Shown: positions 1 through 7,852, counted from the stretch's first letter. The stretch: 64,000 bases of DNA from Syntrophobacterales bacterium (GCA_019429105.1 JAHYJE010000003.1:1-64000), one strand, 5' to 3'. The notes: generated from the sequence alone by a model not told the origin. A program made the numbers and translations.

Positions 1-278
1 CGATCGACCCGCGCAGCGGCCTGCGGCGAAGGCACCATCTCGACGATGCAGCTTTTCAGAACGCCATCCGCAAGGCGGCAAGGGCGGCAGGCCTTTCCCA
101 GCGGGTAACACCGCACACATTGCGTCATTCATTCGCCACCCATCTGCTGGTAGGCGGGGCCGACATCAGAACTGTACAGGAACTGCTTGGCCATGCCGAT
201 GTCGCCACCACGATGATCTACACCCATGTACTCAACCGGCCGGGGCTTGCGGTGCGAAGCCCGCTCGACAACCTTTAA
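1..278 (+). CDS. intI: Integron-type tyrosine recombinase, C-terminal fragment
   Basis: The window opens inside this gene; the last 91 codons are readable and end at TAA 276-278. The product is a site-specific tyrosine recombinase that would cut and rejoin attI and attC sites. The fragment shows the catalytic HxxR box ([12 protein letters not shown]), the second histidine region ([10 protein letters not shown]) and the tyrosine nucleophile in TMIYTHVL. Two stretches point to integron integrases rather than XerC/Xer[12 protein letters not shown], which matches the IntI-specific segment before the HxxR box, and the ending [13 protein letters not shown]. The attI site and cassettes would lie upstream, outside the window. 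No clear attC site is visible downstream. Confidence 0.85.
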   Translation, partial: IDPRSGLRRRHHLDDAAFQNAIRKAARAAGLSQRVTPHTLRHSFATHLLVGGADIRTVQELLGHADVATTMIYTHVLNRPGLAVRSPLDNL

Positions 279-716
279 TTCGGAAAATTGTCGATTTTTC
301 TTGGGAGAATACAGCTCATCAGGTTCCAGTTTGCGCTCTTTACCTGTCTCCCGCAGCCTTTGAACAATGTTTCTATGAAAAAAGAATGGTGCCCACTATT
401 GACGACCGGCCTCATCACCGCTTACTCCCCCCTGTTTCATGCCATCAAGATAATCAGCCCACTGTTGCTATCATATTTGAAAAAGCAAAAGTCAAGAAAA
501 AGTTAACCACTCAGCGCTCTTCCAATTTGACGCTGATAAATTATGGGGGCTAACCCTGAAACGGGTAACGCAAGCTTCAGACGCAGCAACGCCGATTTTC
601 ACGGCCTCGCAGGAGAGGGCGGTATTGTCAGCAAAAAGGAACGGCATAAAGGAACCAGGCAGCAGGATCAGCCTCAACAACCTGGGCAGCAGCGAGTCTA
701 TCAAGTAATCTTTTTG
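279..716. other. Intergenic stretch with a possible degenerate GEMM-like RNA
   Basis: No convincing gene is seen between the integrase and mobB; short open frames on both strands lack ribosome sites and recognisable content. The only notable element is around 548-575 on the plus strand, where CTAACCC, a GAAA loop, GGGT and ACGCAAGC follow one another. This resembles the first helix and the ACGCAAAGC strand of GEMM-I (cyclic dinucleotide) riboswitches, but the expected second helix is not clear, so the resemblance is weak. Confidence 0.3.
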
Positions 717-746
717 TTGCCGTCCGTTGTGCGTTTTTGTTATAAG
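717..746 (+). promoter_or_regulatory. Candidate sigma-70 promoter for mobB
   Basis: TTGCCG (717-722) and TATAAG (741-746) are separated by 18 bases. They lie about 130 bases before the mobB start. The -10 box matches five of six consensus positions and the -35 box four of six. This is assigned by eye only. Confidence 0.35.
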
Positions 747-875
747 GGCCGCTATCCACTGATTATGGCGAGATCTGCAACAGATAAGAAATAACTGATT
801 TCAACAGCAGCGGAAAATCTTTTGCGAAGTAAATGCACCCGAAGAGCTCGAAAAAATCAGAAAGGAAGATTGCAC

Positions 876-1379
876 ATGACCGTAAAGGCGCTTTCGTTTG
901 TAGCAAAGTCCGGCACCGGCAAGACGACCCTGATGGAAAAGGTCATCGCCCTGTTGAAGCAGAGAGGTTACCGGGTGGGCGTTATCAAGCATGACGCCCA
1001 CCGTTTCGACATCGATCACCCGGGGAAGGACAGCTATCGCCTGGCCGCTGCCGGCGCCGACGTCATGCTGATCTCTTCTCCCGAAAAACTGGCGCTCGTG
1101 AAAAAACACCCCTCATCCCCGGCGCTTGAGGAACTTATCGAGTCCTACTGCACCGACGTGGATATCGTTTTGACCGAGGGATTCAAACATGGTTCGCTGC
1201 CGAAAATCGAGCTGCATCGTCAAGAGCGGAGCGTCACGCTGATCTGCCGGGGGGAGGAGAACGATCCGACGCTTTTGGCGGTGGCAAGCGATGAACCGCT
1301 TGCACTCGATGTACCGGTGCTCGATCTTAACGATGCGGCAGCGGTCGTTGACTTTATCGAGGAGAAATTTCTGAAATGA
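876..1379 (+). CDS. mobB: Molybdopterin-guanine dinucleotide biosynthesis protein MobB
   Basis: This 167-residue GTP-binding protein is expected to assist MobA in attaching GMP to molybdopterin, giving the bis-MGD cofactor used by DMSO-reductase family enzymes such as the formate dehydrogenase in this window. The P-loop is near residues 11-18 (SGTGKTTL), followed by the MobB-typical VIKHDAH and the TEGFKH motif near residue 105. The ATG at 876 is chosen over an in-frame ATG at 822 because AAAGGAAG lies eight bases upstream and the protein then starts directly at the conserved first strand. The stop overlaps the start of the modE-like gene (ATGA), so the two are probably translated together. 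Confidence 0.9.
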   Translation: MTVKALSFVAKSGTGKTTLMEKVIALLKQRGYRVGVIKHDAHRFDIDHPGKDSYRLAAAGADVMLISSPEKLALVKKHPSSPALEELIESYCTDVDIVLTEGFKHGSLPKIELHRQERSVTLICRGEENDPTLLAVASDEPLALDVPVLDLNDAAAVVDFIEEKFLK

Positions 1380-1726
1380 GAGACCCCGCGTCCCCACTAC
1401 AGGTGCGCTCCAAAATCTGGCTGGAGATCGACGGCGAACCGGTTTTCGGCCGGGGGCGAGAAGAGTTGCTGCGCCTGATTCAGAAAGGAAGTTCGATCAA
1501 TGCCGCGGCGAAGCAGATGGGAATTCCCTACCGCAAGGTATGGACGTACATTGATGCCATGGAAAAGCGACTCGGTTTTTCCCTGGTAATCCGGCAAAAA
1601 GGGGGGGTTGGCGGAGGAGCCTCCTCCCTAACCCCCGAGGCGGTTCTGATGCTGGATAAATTCACCGCGCTGCAACGGGGAATGAATGAGCTGATCGACT
1701 ACAAGTTCCGGGAGCTTTTTTTATGA
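1376..1726 (+). CDS. ModE-like winged-helix molybdate regulator (DNA-binding domain only)
   Basis: This 116-residue protein matches the N-terminal LysR-type winged-helix domain of ModE: an IWLEIDGEPVFGRGREELL opening, a helix-turn-helix around residues 38-62 (INAAAKQMGIPYRKVWTYID), and the GGGASSLTPEA wing near residues 80-92. It lacks the C-terminal TOBE/Mop domains that bind molybdate in E. coli ModE (262 residues). It may sense metal through a partner, or act on DNA constitutively. It overlaps mobB by four bases and is followed at once by a terminator, so mobB and this gene form one unit upstream of modABC. Control of modABC is inferred from position and family. Confidence 0.85.
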   Translation: MRDPASPLQVRSKIWLEIDGEPVFGRGREELLRLIQKGSSINAAAKQMGIPYRKVWTYIDAMEKRLGFSLVIRQKGGVGGGASSLTPEAVLMLDKFTALQRGMNELIDYKFRELFL

Positions 1727-1747
1727 CCGCCGTTAGGCGGTTTTGTT
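1726..1747 (+). terminator. Rho-independent terminator after the modE-like gene
   Basis: A six-base-pair stem, ACCGCC (1726-1731) with GGCGGT (1736-1741), closes a GTTA loop and is followed by TTTTGTT. It begins in the stop codon of the modE-like gene and separates mobB-modE from modABC. Confidence 0.8.
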
Positions 1748-1751
1748 ATAA

Positions 1752-1830
1752 CTGGTAAAGAGGCGACTTGCAGGTCGTAGCCTGCCCGCGGATTTGCGGA
1801 GGGAGCTTATCTAATCCAGGGAAGGACCAG
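1752..1830 (+). ncRNA. Structured leader of modABC, candidate Mo/W-cofactor riboswitch
   Basis: The sequence between the terminator and modA folds on paper into a closed multi-helix unit. CTGGT (1752-1756) pairs with ACCAG (1826-1830). Inside are CGAC/GTCG (1764-1767 with 1774-1777) and a helix AGC/GCT (1779-1781 with 1805-1807) enclosing CCGC/GCGG (1786-1789 with 1796-1799). The ribosome site AAAGGAG lies just after the closing helix. Molybdenum and tungsten cofactor riboswitches (Moco, Tuco, and the moco-II motif in deltaproteobacteria) are known before such genes. The assignment to one of them is inference; I could not match a family consensus. Confidence 0.35.
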
Positions 1831-1848
1831 CGAAAGGAGAAATGATTC

Positions 1849-2706
1849 ATGCGTTATGGATTGGTTCTGTGGGCGGCTTTGTTTTTATCGGCTCTGCCCG
1901 TTTTTTGTCCAAACGCCAATGCCGGTGAAGACCTGCTGGTTTTTGCCGGCGCCGCCAGTCAGCCCCCGACCGAGGAGGCGGCTGCTGCCTTTGAAAAAAA
2001 GACCGGGCTCGGGGTTGATCTTATTTTCGGCGGCTCGGGGTTCGTTCTTTCCCAGATGATGCTTGCCCAAAAGGGGGACATCTACTTTCCCGGTTCATCG
2101 GATTTCATGGAGATTGCCAGAAAAAAAGGGGCGATTGTTGCCGAAACCGAGCAAAAGGTGGCTTACCTTGTCCTGGCTATCAACGTGCAGAAGGGAAATC
2201 CCAAGGGAATTCATAACCTCCGCGACCTGATCAAACCGGGGATCAGTGTGGCCATCGCCAATCCCGAAGGGGTTTGCGTCGGACTCTACGCTGTGGAAAC
2301 CATCGAGAAGGAGTTTTCCCCGGCCGAGAAGGCCGCCTTCAAAAAGAATCTGGTAAACTACACGGAAAGCTGCGAGAAAACCGCCACGGCTATCTCGCTG
2401 AAAGCGGTGGATGCGGTCCTCGGCTGGAGCGTCTTTCAACACTGGGATCCGGCGCGGATTGAAACCATCCCGCTGAAGAAAAGCGAAATATTACGCATCG
2501 GCTATATCCCGGTTGCCGTGGCATCCTACAGCAAAAACCAGGCGCGTGCCCGACAGTTTATCGCTTTTCTCCTTTCCGAAGAAGGAAAGGCGATCTATCG
2601 CAAGTACCATTACTTCATGTCTCCCGAAGAGGCGAGCGTCTGGATCGGCGCCAAAAAGCCGGTCGGCGGCGAATATGCGCTGCCGGCGGAATGGCGGCCC
2701 AAATGA
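1849..2706 (+). CDS. modA: Molybdate/tungstate ABC transporter, periplasmic binding protein
   Basis: This 285-residue protein begins with a Sec signal peptide (residues 1-25, hydrophobic core then NANAG). The mature part starts LLVFAGAASQPP, the usual ModA opening, whose serines bind the oxyanion, and GGSGFVLSQM supplies a second oxyanion-contact region. It delivers molybdate or tungstate to ModBC. The sequence does not tell me which metal is preferred; the presence of an aldehyde ferredoxin oxidoreductase in the window makes tungsten plausible. The start has AAAGGAG ten bases upstream. It overlaps modB by four bases (ATGA). Confidence 0.9.
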   Translation: MRYGLVLWAALFLSALPVFCPNANAGEDLLVFAGAASQPPTEEAAAAFEKKTGLGVDLIFGGSGFVLSQMMLAQKGDIYFPGSSDFMEIARKKGAIVAETEQKVAYLVLAINVQKGNPKGIHNLRDLIKPGISVAIANPEGVCVGLYAVETIEKEFSPAEKAAFKKNLVNYTESCEKTATAISLKAVDAVLGWSVFQHWDPARIETIPLKKSEILRIGYIPVAVASYSKNQARARQFIAFLLSEEGKAIYRKYHYFMSPEEASVWIGAKKPVGGEYALPAEWRPK

Positions 2707-3479
2707 GCCTGCGCCGGGTTTCGATCCTTTTCGCGTTCAGCACTTTCGCGCTCTTTGCGGTGCTGGTGCTGTCGCTGTTTTATTTTTACCGGGGCGGGCT
2801 GTTTATGGAGACCCTGCTTGCGGAAAGAACGCTCTTTTCCATCCGCCTCAGCGTCTTTTCGGCGACCGTGGCGGCGCTTCTTGCCACCGCCCTTGCCGTT
2901 CCGTCAGCCTATGCACTGTCGCGCTGCGACTTTCCGGGAAAGGATGCCATCGACACCATACTGGAGCTGCCGCTGATCGTCTCTCCCGCCGCCCTCGGCG
3001 CGATGCTCCTGATTTTCTTCAGCAACCCGCTCGGAAACTGGATACAGACCCGCGGGATGCAGTTCGTTTTCGATAGCAACGGGATTATCCTTGCCCAGTT
3101 CGTAACAACGCTCGGCGTCGCTACCCGCCTGACCAAGGCGGCGATGGACGAGATCCCCAGGCGCTACGAAGATGTGGCGCGCACCCTGGGCGCTTCTCCT
3201 GCCGCCGCCTTTTTCAATGTTACCCTGCCCTTGTGCAAACGGGGGCTGATTGCGGCGTTCATCCTCTCCTGGGCGAAGGCCCTGGGGGAATTCGGCGCCA
3301 CCATTACGCTGGCCGGGACGATGGCGATGAAAACCGAAACTCTGCCGGTGGCGATCTTCATGAAGCTTTCCACCGCCGATATCGACGGAACCGTCGTGCT
3401 GATCCTCATCATGACGGCCATCGGCGTCGGCACCCTGTATGCGGTCAGGCTGATCGGCCGAAAGGGGATGCATGCTTGA
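2703..3479 (+). CDS. modB: Molybdate/tungstate ABC transporter permease
   Basis: This inner-membrane permease (258 residues from ATG 2703) has several hydrophobic segments and the EAA loop that contacts the ATPase (EDVARTLGASPAAAFFNVTLP, near residues 155-175). It is followed by the ModB-typical GLIAAFILSWAKALGEFGATI. The ATG at 2703 overlaps the modA stop codon and is preferred; an in-frame ATG at 2691 would add four residues. It overlaps modC by eight bases, so modABC is one tightly coupled operon. Confidence 0.92.
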   Translation: MSLRRVSILFAFSTFALFAVLVLSLFYFYRGGLFMETLLAERTLFSIRLSVFSATVAALLATALAVPSAYALSRCDFPGKDAIDTILELPLIVSPAALGAMLLIFFSNPLGNWIQTRGMQFVFDSNGIILAQFVTTLGVATRLTKAAMDEIPRRYEDVARTLGASPAAAFFNVTLPLCKRGLIAAFILSWAKALGEFGATITLAGTMAMKTETLPVAIFMKLSTADIDGTVVLILIMTAIGVGTLYAVRLIGRKGMHA

Positions 3480-4560
3480 GTTAAGGGATGTTGCGGTGCA
3501 AGCGGGGGATTTTTCCCTCGGCGGCATCTCGCTTAAGGTAGCTCAGGGGAGCTGTCATGTCATTGTCGGCGCCACCGGCAGCGGCAAAACGCTGCTGCTG
3601 GAGTCAATCCTCGGGTTGAAAAGACCCTCGCGGGGAAGCATCCTGCTTTCTGGCAGGGAGATCACCGACCAGCCTTTGGAAAAGCGGGGAATCTCCTATG
3701 TTCCCCAGGATCTGGCGCTTTTCCCCCATCTGACGGTGGAGGACAACATCCTCTATGGCCTGCGGATGAAGGGCGTCCAAGACCCGGAACATGGCCGGAT
3801 GGTGGAGATGCTGATCGAGACCGTCGGCATCAAGGAGCTGCTGCAGCGGTCGATCAAGAATCTGAGCGGCGGCGAGCGGCAGCGGGTTGCCTTAGTCAGG
3901 GCGATCGCCGCCGGCAACAATCATCTGCTCCTGGACGAACCGTTCTCGGCGTTGCACCAGGGGCTGCGGCGGGAGCTCTGGTATCTGCTCAAGGAGCTGC
4001 AGAAACGCTTTTCGCTTACCGTGCTGATGGTGACCCACGATATGGAGGAGGCTTTTTTCCTCGGCGAGCGGGTCACGGTCATGATCGACGGCGCCATCCG
4101 CCAGACCGGGACGGCGAGGGATGTTTACGAAAAACCGGCGGATATAGAGGTGGCCCGGTTCTTCGGCATTGGCAACATCTTTGTCTGTCGGGTGAAAGCG
4201 CTGACCGCATCGGCGCTGCATGTCGTCTGTGATTCGCTGAGAGTGGAACTGACCATCCCGATGAGCGCCGCCCGCTTACGCCCTCCCGCAATAGGCGCCC
4301 CTTGCACATTGGGGATCAGACCGGAAAATGTCATGGTGCTGAGAGCCGATCGCCCGAGTCATTCTCAGGAGAACCTGCTTGCCGGAATCCTGACCGGCAT
4401 CCTGCTCAAGGGCGCCTCCCATACCCTGCTTTTCCTGCCTGCGGGAAGCGCAACCGTTGTGGAGATTGAAGTCCCCGATTATGTATTGAAAAAATTGCAG
4501 TTGCACGTCGGGGACGGCATTTCGATTTTTTTCAAGGGCGAAACCCTGTTTTTACTGTGA
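3472..4560 (+). CDS. modC: Molybdate/tungstate ABC transporter ATP-binding protein
   Basis: This 362-residue ATPase powers the ModAB importer from the cytoplasmic side. Walker A is GATGSGKT (residues 33-40), the Q-loop is in YVPQDLALFPHL, the signature is LSGGERQR, and Walker B is LLLDEP, followed by the switch histidine in MVTHD. The C-terminal third, from about residue 240, looks like the regulatory TOBE/Mop region of ModC and related importers. The gene starts inside the end of modB. No further transporter gene follows; the next gene begins 36 bases later. Confidence 0.92.
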   Translation: MLELRDVAVQAGDFSLGGISLKVAQGSCHVIVGATGSGKTLLLESILGLKRPSRGSILLSGREITDQPLEKRGISYVPQDLALFPHLTVEDNILYGLRMKGVQDPEHGRMVEMLIETVGIKELLQRSIKNLSGGERQRVALVRAIAAGNNHLLLDEPFSALHQGLRRELWYLLKELQKRFSLTVLMVTHDMEEAFFLGERVTVMIDGAIRQTGTARDVYEKPADIEVARFFGIGNIFVCRVKALTASALHVVCDSLRVELTIPMSAARLRPPAIGAPCTLGIRPENVMVLRADRPSHSQENLLAGILTGILLKGASHTLLFLPAGSATVVEIEVPDYVLKKLQLHVGDGISIFFKGETLFLL

Positions 4561-4596
4561 TTGAGGGGATTAAAAAGTGCAAACTGAGGAATTTTT

Positions 4597-5571
4597 ATGA
4601 ACAAAATTATGTTGGTAGAGCGGATTCACCCGGCAGGGGAGGCGATGCTGGCAAAAAAGGCTAAACTGGTCTATCCGCAGCCGCAAAATCTGGAAGGCAT
4701 TCTGAGCGCAATCGGCGATTGCAACGCCCTCGTGGTCAGGAATACGAAAATTACCCGGCAGATCATGGAAGCGGCGCCGCAGCTTGCTGTGATCGGGCGG
4801 CATGGCGTGGGCTATGACACCGTTGATATCGCCGCGGCCGCTGATTTGGGGATAACGGTCGTTTACACCCCGGCTGCCAATACGGAAAGCGTGGTGGAGA
4901 TTGCCATCGGCTTTATCATCTGTCTCGGGCGAAAAATCGTTGAAGCGCATGCCGTGATGCAATCCGAACAATTGCTCAGCGACACAGCAACCATGCCGAT
5001 CCTGACTCGTCAAAAAGGGTTGATCAATGCCGATCTATGGGGAAAAACGCTGGGCGTGGTCGGGGTCGGCAGAATCGGTTCCTCTGTGGCGAAGAGAATG
5101 AAAGCGGCCTTCAACATGCGCGTTTTGGGCTATGATCCCTATGTGGATGAGGAGACGCTCTCCGGCTATGGAGTGCAGAAAATGTCTTGTCTCAAGGAGA
5201 TGCTTCCCCAGTGCGATTTTGTCAACATTCATTGTTCAGGAGGCGCGAAAACGCGCCATCTGCTCGATGCGGGCATGCTGGCCCTGATGAAGAAGGATGC
5301 CTACCTGATCAACACGGCGCGCGGCACCGTGGTAGATGAGGCCGCGCTGATTGACGCGCTCCAAAGCAAGCAGCTCGCCGGCGCGGCCCTCGATGTCTAT
5401 GACCCGGAGCCGCCGCGGCCGGGAAATCCGCTGCTGCACATGAAAAACGTAATCGTTACGCCGCATTTCTGTGCGATGACCGAAGAGAGCCTGTACAATA
5501 TGGCGACGATGGTAGCCCAAGGGGTCGTGGATGTGCTGGAGGGCCGGCAGCCGCAGTATCCGGTAATATAG
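4597..5571 (+). CDS. D-isomer 2-hydroxyacid dehydrogenase (SerA/HPR-like)
   Basis: This 324-residue NAD-dependent dehydrogenase has the family layout: a split substrate domain around a Rossmann domain with GVVGVGRIGSSVAKRM (near residues 153-168). The catalytic arginine is in INTARGTVVDE, the glutamate in YDPEPP and the histidine in VTPHFCAMTEES. These enzymes interconvert 2-oxo acids and D-2-hydroxy acids; phosphoglycerate dehydrogenase and hydroxypyruvate or glyoxylate reductase are the closest choices. At 324 residues it lacks the ACT domain of long SerA proteins. It may be co-transcribed with modABC by readthrough, but there is no obvious functional link. The true substrate is unknown. 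Confidence 0.85.
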   Translation: MNKIMLVERIHPAGEAMLAKKAKLVYPQPQNLEGILSAIGDCNALVVRNTKITRQIMEAAPQLAVIGRHGVGYDTVDIAAAADLGITVVYTPAANTESVVEIAIGFIICLGRKIVEAHAVMQSEQLLSDTATMPILTRQKGLINADLWGKTLGVVGVGRIGSSVAKRMKAAFNMRVLGYDPYVDEETLSGYGVQKMSCLKEMLPQCDFVNIHCSGGAKTRHLLDAGMLALMKKDAYLINTARGTVVDEAALIDALQSKQLAGAALDVYDPEPPRPGNPLLHMKNVIVTPHFCAMTEESLYNMATMVAQGVVDVLEGRQPQYPVI

Positions 5572-5600
5572 CGACCATTTCCTATAGCTCGTCTGGCGTT

Positions 5601-5786
5601 TCAACTGCCGCGAACACCTTTGTATGTTCTATCAGCGCCTGCCTTGATCATCTGAGCCGTGGCGATTGCGTTAGTCCCGAGGGCGATCAGTTCGACCGAG
5701 TCTCTATATGTTTCCCGCAAATACTTGATCAGGGTGGCCCCGTTTCCTCCCCCCTGACCGTCGATCACATGGATGGATTTCGACAA
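5601..5786 (-). pseudogene. DUF3842 family protein, 3'-truncated
   Basis: The 61 codons match the first half of DUF3842 proteins: IHVIDGQGGGNGATLIK at the start, then LIALGTNAIATAQMIKAGAD. Family members usually run to roughly 110-140 residues with a second conserved half, which is absent. The frame ends at TGA 5601-5603, and only 29 bases separate it from the convergent dehydrogenase gene. The missing half was therefore deleted rather than frameshifted. A shortened but working protein cannot be excluded; function of the family is unknown. Confidence 0.6.
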
Positions 5787-5839
5787 GCGTCTCTCTCCTT
5801 TTTCAATTTCAAGAAAGCTTGGGATATTCGAAATCAGGG

Positions 5840-6073
5840 CTATTTTTCAAGCTGGGACGGGTGAGAGTCGCCCTCAATTACGGTCGCCTGGTTCTGTTCG
5901 AGAAATATTTTTGAAGCAAAGAAATCAACCTCGATGATTTTCCCCTGCACTGCCTTGCGTTCCCCGAAAAGCGTCTCTATCTCCAGATTGTCGCCATCCA
6001 CTCTGAAGTGCGCGATATCCTTCATGATAAGTGGACCATTTTCGTTATTAAAGTAGGCCGACGCCAAACACAT
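5840..6073 (-). CDS. cooT: CooT-family nickel-binding protein
   Basis: This 77-residue protein opens MCLASAYF, the CooT signature in which Cys2 is the proposed nickel ligand. It continues with MKDIAHFRVDGDNLEIETLFGE and a closing VDFFASKIFLEQN. CooT helps nickel insertion into carbon monoxide dehydrogenase. The start at 6073 is fixed by AGGAGGT seven bases upstream; an ATG 21 bases earlier lies in front of that ribosome site. It sits 27 bases downstream of cooC. No CO dehydrogenase catalytic gene is in the window. Confidence 0.85.
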   Translation of the reverse strand: MCLASAYFNNENGPLIMKDIAHFRVDGDNLEIETLFGERKAVQGKIIEVDFFASKIFLEQNQATVIEGDSHPSQLEK

Positions 6074-6100
6074 TTTAAAGTACCTCCTTTTCAAAAATCA

Positions 6101-6880
6101 TTAGCTGGAATATTTTCCCTCGGTCTTTGCGAGGATGAAGTCCATTATCTCTTTGATTTCATTGGCTGCCGCTCCCTGTTTCGGAACACGACCATCCACG
6201 CTGGCCATGAAAATCTCCTGATCAAGATACACGCAGCCGATAACCTTGATGCCCCTTTGGGCGAGTTCTGCTTCGAGCCTTTGCCTGATTTCTTCATTGG
6301 GGATTTTATTCAGCACCGCCCAGGTATTTTTTATGCCGCTTACCTGGGACATGCCATGAATCTTTGTTGCCATCTCCATTGATTCCAGAGGCGGTTCGAC
6401 AACGATCAGCACATTGTCTATGCTCGTTTCCACCCCGCGGCCGAAATGCTCGACCCCGGCTTCCATATCGACGATCACCAGCTCGCCGTCTTTGACGGAG
6501 ATCTTCTTCAGGAATTCCCGGCTTAAGACCCCCATCGGGCAGGCGCAGCCTTCCAGCGACTGCATGATTTTTCCGATGCTGACCAGCATTATCCGGTCCT
6601 GCTGCAGCAAATGCCCGGCGGGAATTTCGTCAACCGGGATTTTGGCCTCGGCAAATATTTCGAGCTTTTTCATATTCTGCTTCAAGCCGGCTTTCCCGCC
6701 GAACAGCTCCATAAGCGGCAAGGGCGGCCGCTCAAACCCCAGCATTCTGTAGAGTCCCGAATTAGATTCGTCGGAATCCACTACCAGCACGCGGCGGCCC
6801 CTGTTGCTTGCTTCATTCGCCAATAGCGTCACAATCGTGCTTTTACCGCTGCCGCCTTTGGCGCATACCGATATCTTCAT
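6101..6880 (-). CDS. cooC: CO dehydrogenase maturation ATPase CooC
   Basis: This 259-residue MinD/ParA-type ATPase is expected to drive nickel loading of the CO dehydrogenase active site. The deviant Walker A is KGGSGKST (residues 8-15, with the extra signature lysine). The CooC-specific CxC metal site is at Cys112-x-Cys114 in EGCACPMG. VIVDMEAGVEHFGRG is the switch region that distinguishes CooC-like proteins. The gene lies five bases after a 54-residue companion gene and before cooT. Its client may be encoded elsewhere as a CooS- or Acs-type enzyme. Confidence 0.9.
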   Translation of the reverse strand: MKISVCAKGGSGKSTIVTLLANEASNRGRRVLVVDSDESNSGLYRMLGFERPPLPLMELFGGKAGLKQNMKKLEIFAEAKIPVDEIPAGHLLQQDRIMLVSIGKIMQSLEGCACPMGVLSREFLKKISVKDGELVIVDMEAGVEHFGRGVETSIDNVLIVVEPPLESMEMATKIHGMSQVSGIKNTWAVLNKIPNEEIRQRLEAELAQRGIKVIGCVYLDQEIFMASVDGRVPKQGAAANEIKEIMDFILAKTEGKYSS

Positions 6881-6885
6881 GCCTT

Positions 6886-7050
6886 TTATTTCTCCTTCGA
6901 AAAATGCTGCTGTTCGTTCATGGCCTTTTTTAATTCTTCTTCCAGGTCTTCAAGTTCCTGCCACATCGAAGGCTTGACCGAATGTGCCGGCCACCGCGCC
7001 TTCAGCTCGGCAATCCGTTCCTCTATCTCTCTTACCTTTTCGGCGTTCAA
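6886..7050 (-). CDS. 54-residue CooC-linked protein of unknown function
   Basis: A short gene starts at TTG 7050, directly after an in-frame stop and with GAGG eight bases upstream, and ends at 6886, five bases before cooC. The product is highly charged and helical: an N-terminal helix (AEKVREIEERIAELKARWP), a short linker containing HSVKPSMW, and a C-terminal acidic helix (ELEDLEEELKKAM), so a helical hairpin or coiled coil is likely. Tight coupling to cooC suggests a role in CO dehydrogenase or nickel handling, with the ARWPAHS segment as the most distinctive part. I do not recognise a named family. Confidence 0.65.
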   Translation of the reverse strand: MNAEKVREIEERIAELKARWPAHSVKPSMWQELEDLEEELKKAMNEQQHFSKEK

Positions 7051-7088
7051 TTATGATCCTCATAAATATGCGTCAGCACTGGAGCAAA

Positions 7089-7793
7089 TTAAAATTTCTC
7101 CGAGAACAACACCAAGGCATGGGGATTGGCGATGATGATCTGCTCCCTTTTGGATTTGACCCAGCCTTTCTTTTCCCACGCGCTCATTGTTCGGCTGACG
7201 GTAGAAAGGGTGGTTCCGGTGTAATCGGCCAGTTCCTGACGGCTTATCGGAAAATCGATCAGTATTTCGTCGCCTATTCTCCTGCCGGACTGTTTCATAA
7301 GCCTGAGCAGGGAACGCGCGATGCGCTGCTCTACCTGTTCAGCGAAGAGCTCCAGGTAGCGATTCTGGAGTTCTTCGAGACGATCCAGGGAGTTGCGAAT
7401 CATGTTCAGTGACAGCTGCGGATATGAGGCCATCAGCTTCAGCATCGTCTGTTTGTCCCATTCGACAACCTGCGTTACGCCGATCGCCTCGGCGGATACA
7501 GGGTACTCCCGCCCCTGCAATACCGCTACCATCGCCGCAAATTCTCCCGGGCCGATGTAGCGTATCAAAACCTCTTTGCCTAGTTCATGGAGCTTGCCGA
7601 GTTTCAGACGCCCCGCGACAACGAGGAAAGAACGGGTTGCCGGATCGCCCTGACGAAAAAGAACAGCCCCTGTTTGCAGGTCATGCAGGCGGCCTTGCCT
7701 GACAATCTCCTCTCCCTGTTCCGTCGGTATGCCGAGCAAGAAATCTGATCCGCTTAATGCGGAGCTTAATGTTTCCAAATCGGCTTCTTTCAT
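7089..7793 (-). CDS. Crp/Fnr-family transcription regulator (HcpR-like by context)
   Basis: This regulator has a cyclic-nucleotide-binding-type beta barrel (about residues 15-120, with TGAVLFRQGDPATRSFLVVAGRLKL), a dimer helix, and a C-terminal helix-turn-helix in SRQELADYTGTTLSTVSRTMSAW. There is no N-terminal Cys cluster as in Fnr, and I see no clear CooA-type haem ligands. It lies immediately downstream of fprA and the octaheme cytochrome gene in the same direction. Crp/Fnr proteins of the HcpR group control nitrosative-stress genes in anaerobes, which fits this context. The ATG at 7793 puts the barrel at the usual distance from the N terminus; an in-frame GTG at 7835 would add 14 residues. 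Confidence 0.82.
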   Translation of the reverse strand: MKEADLETLSSALSGSDFLLGIPTEQGEEIVRQGRLHDLQTGAVLFRQGDPATRSFLVVAGRLKLGKLHELGKEVLIRYIGPGEFAAMVAVLQGREYPVSAEAIGVTQVVEWDKQTMLKLMASYPQLSLNMIRNSLDRLEELQNRYLELFAEQVEQRIARSLLRLMKQSGRRIGDEILIDFPISRQELADYTGTTLSTVSRTMSAWEKKGWVKSKREQIIIANPHALVLFSEKF

Positions 7794-7852
7794 CAAGATG
7801 ATCTCTTGTATGTCTCTGATTTTAGGTAGCGACACGGCATGCCGTGCCCCTG

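Noticed and set aside
500-560. GTTAACC and GGCTAAC as possible integron attC core sites near the integrase.
   Set aside because: The paired inner boxes and the palindromic body of an attC site are missing.
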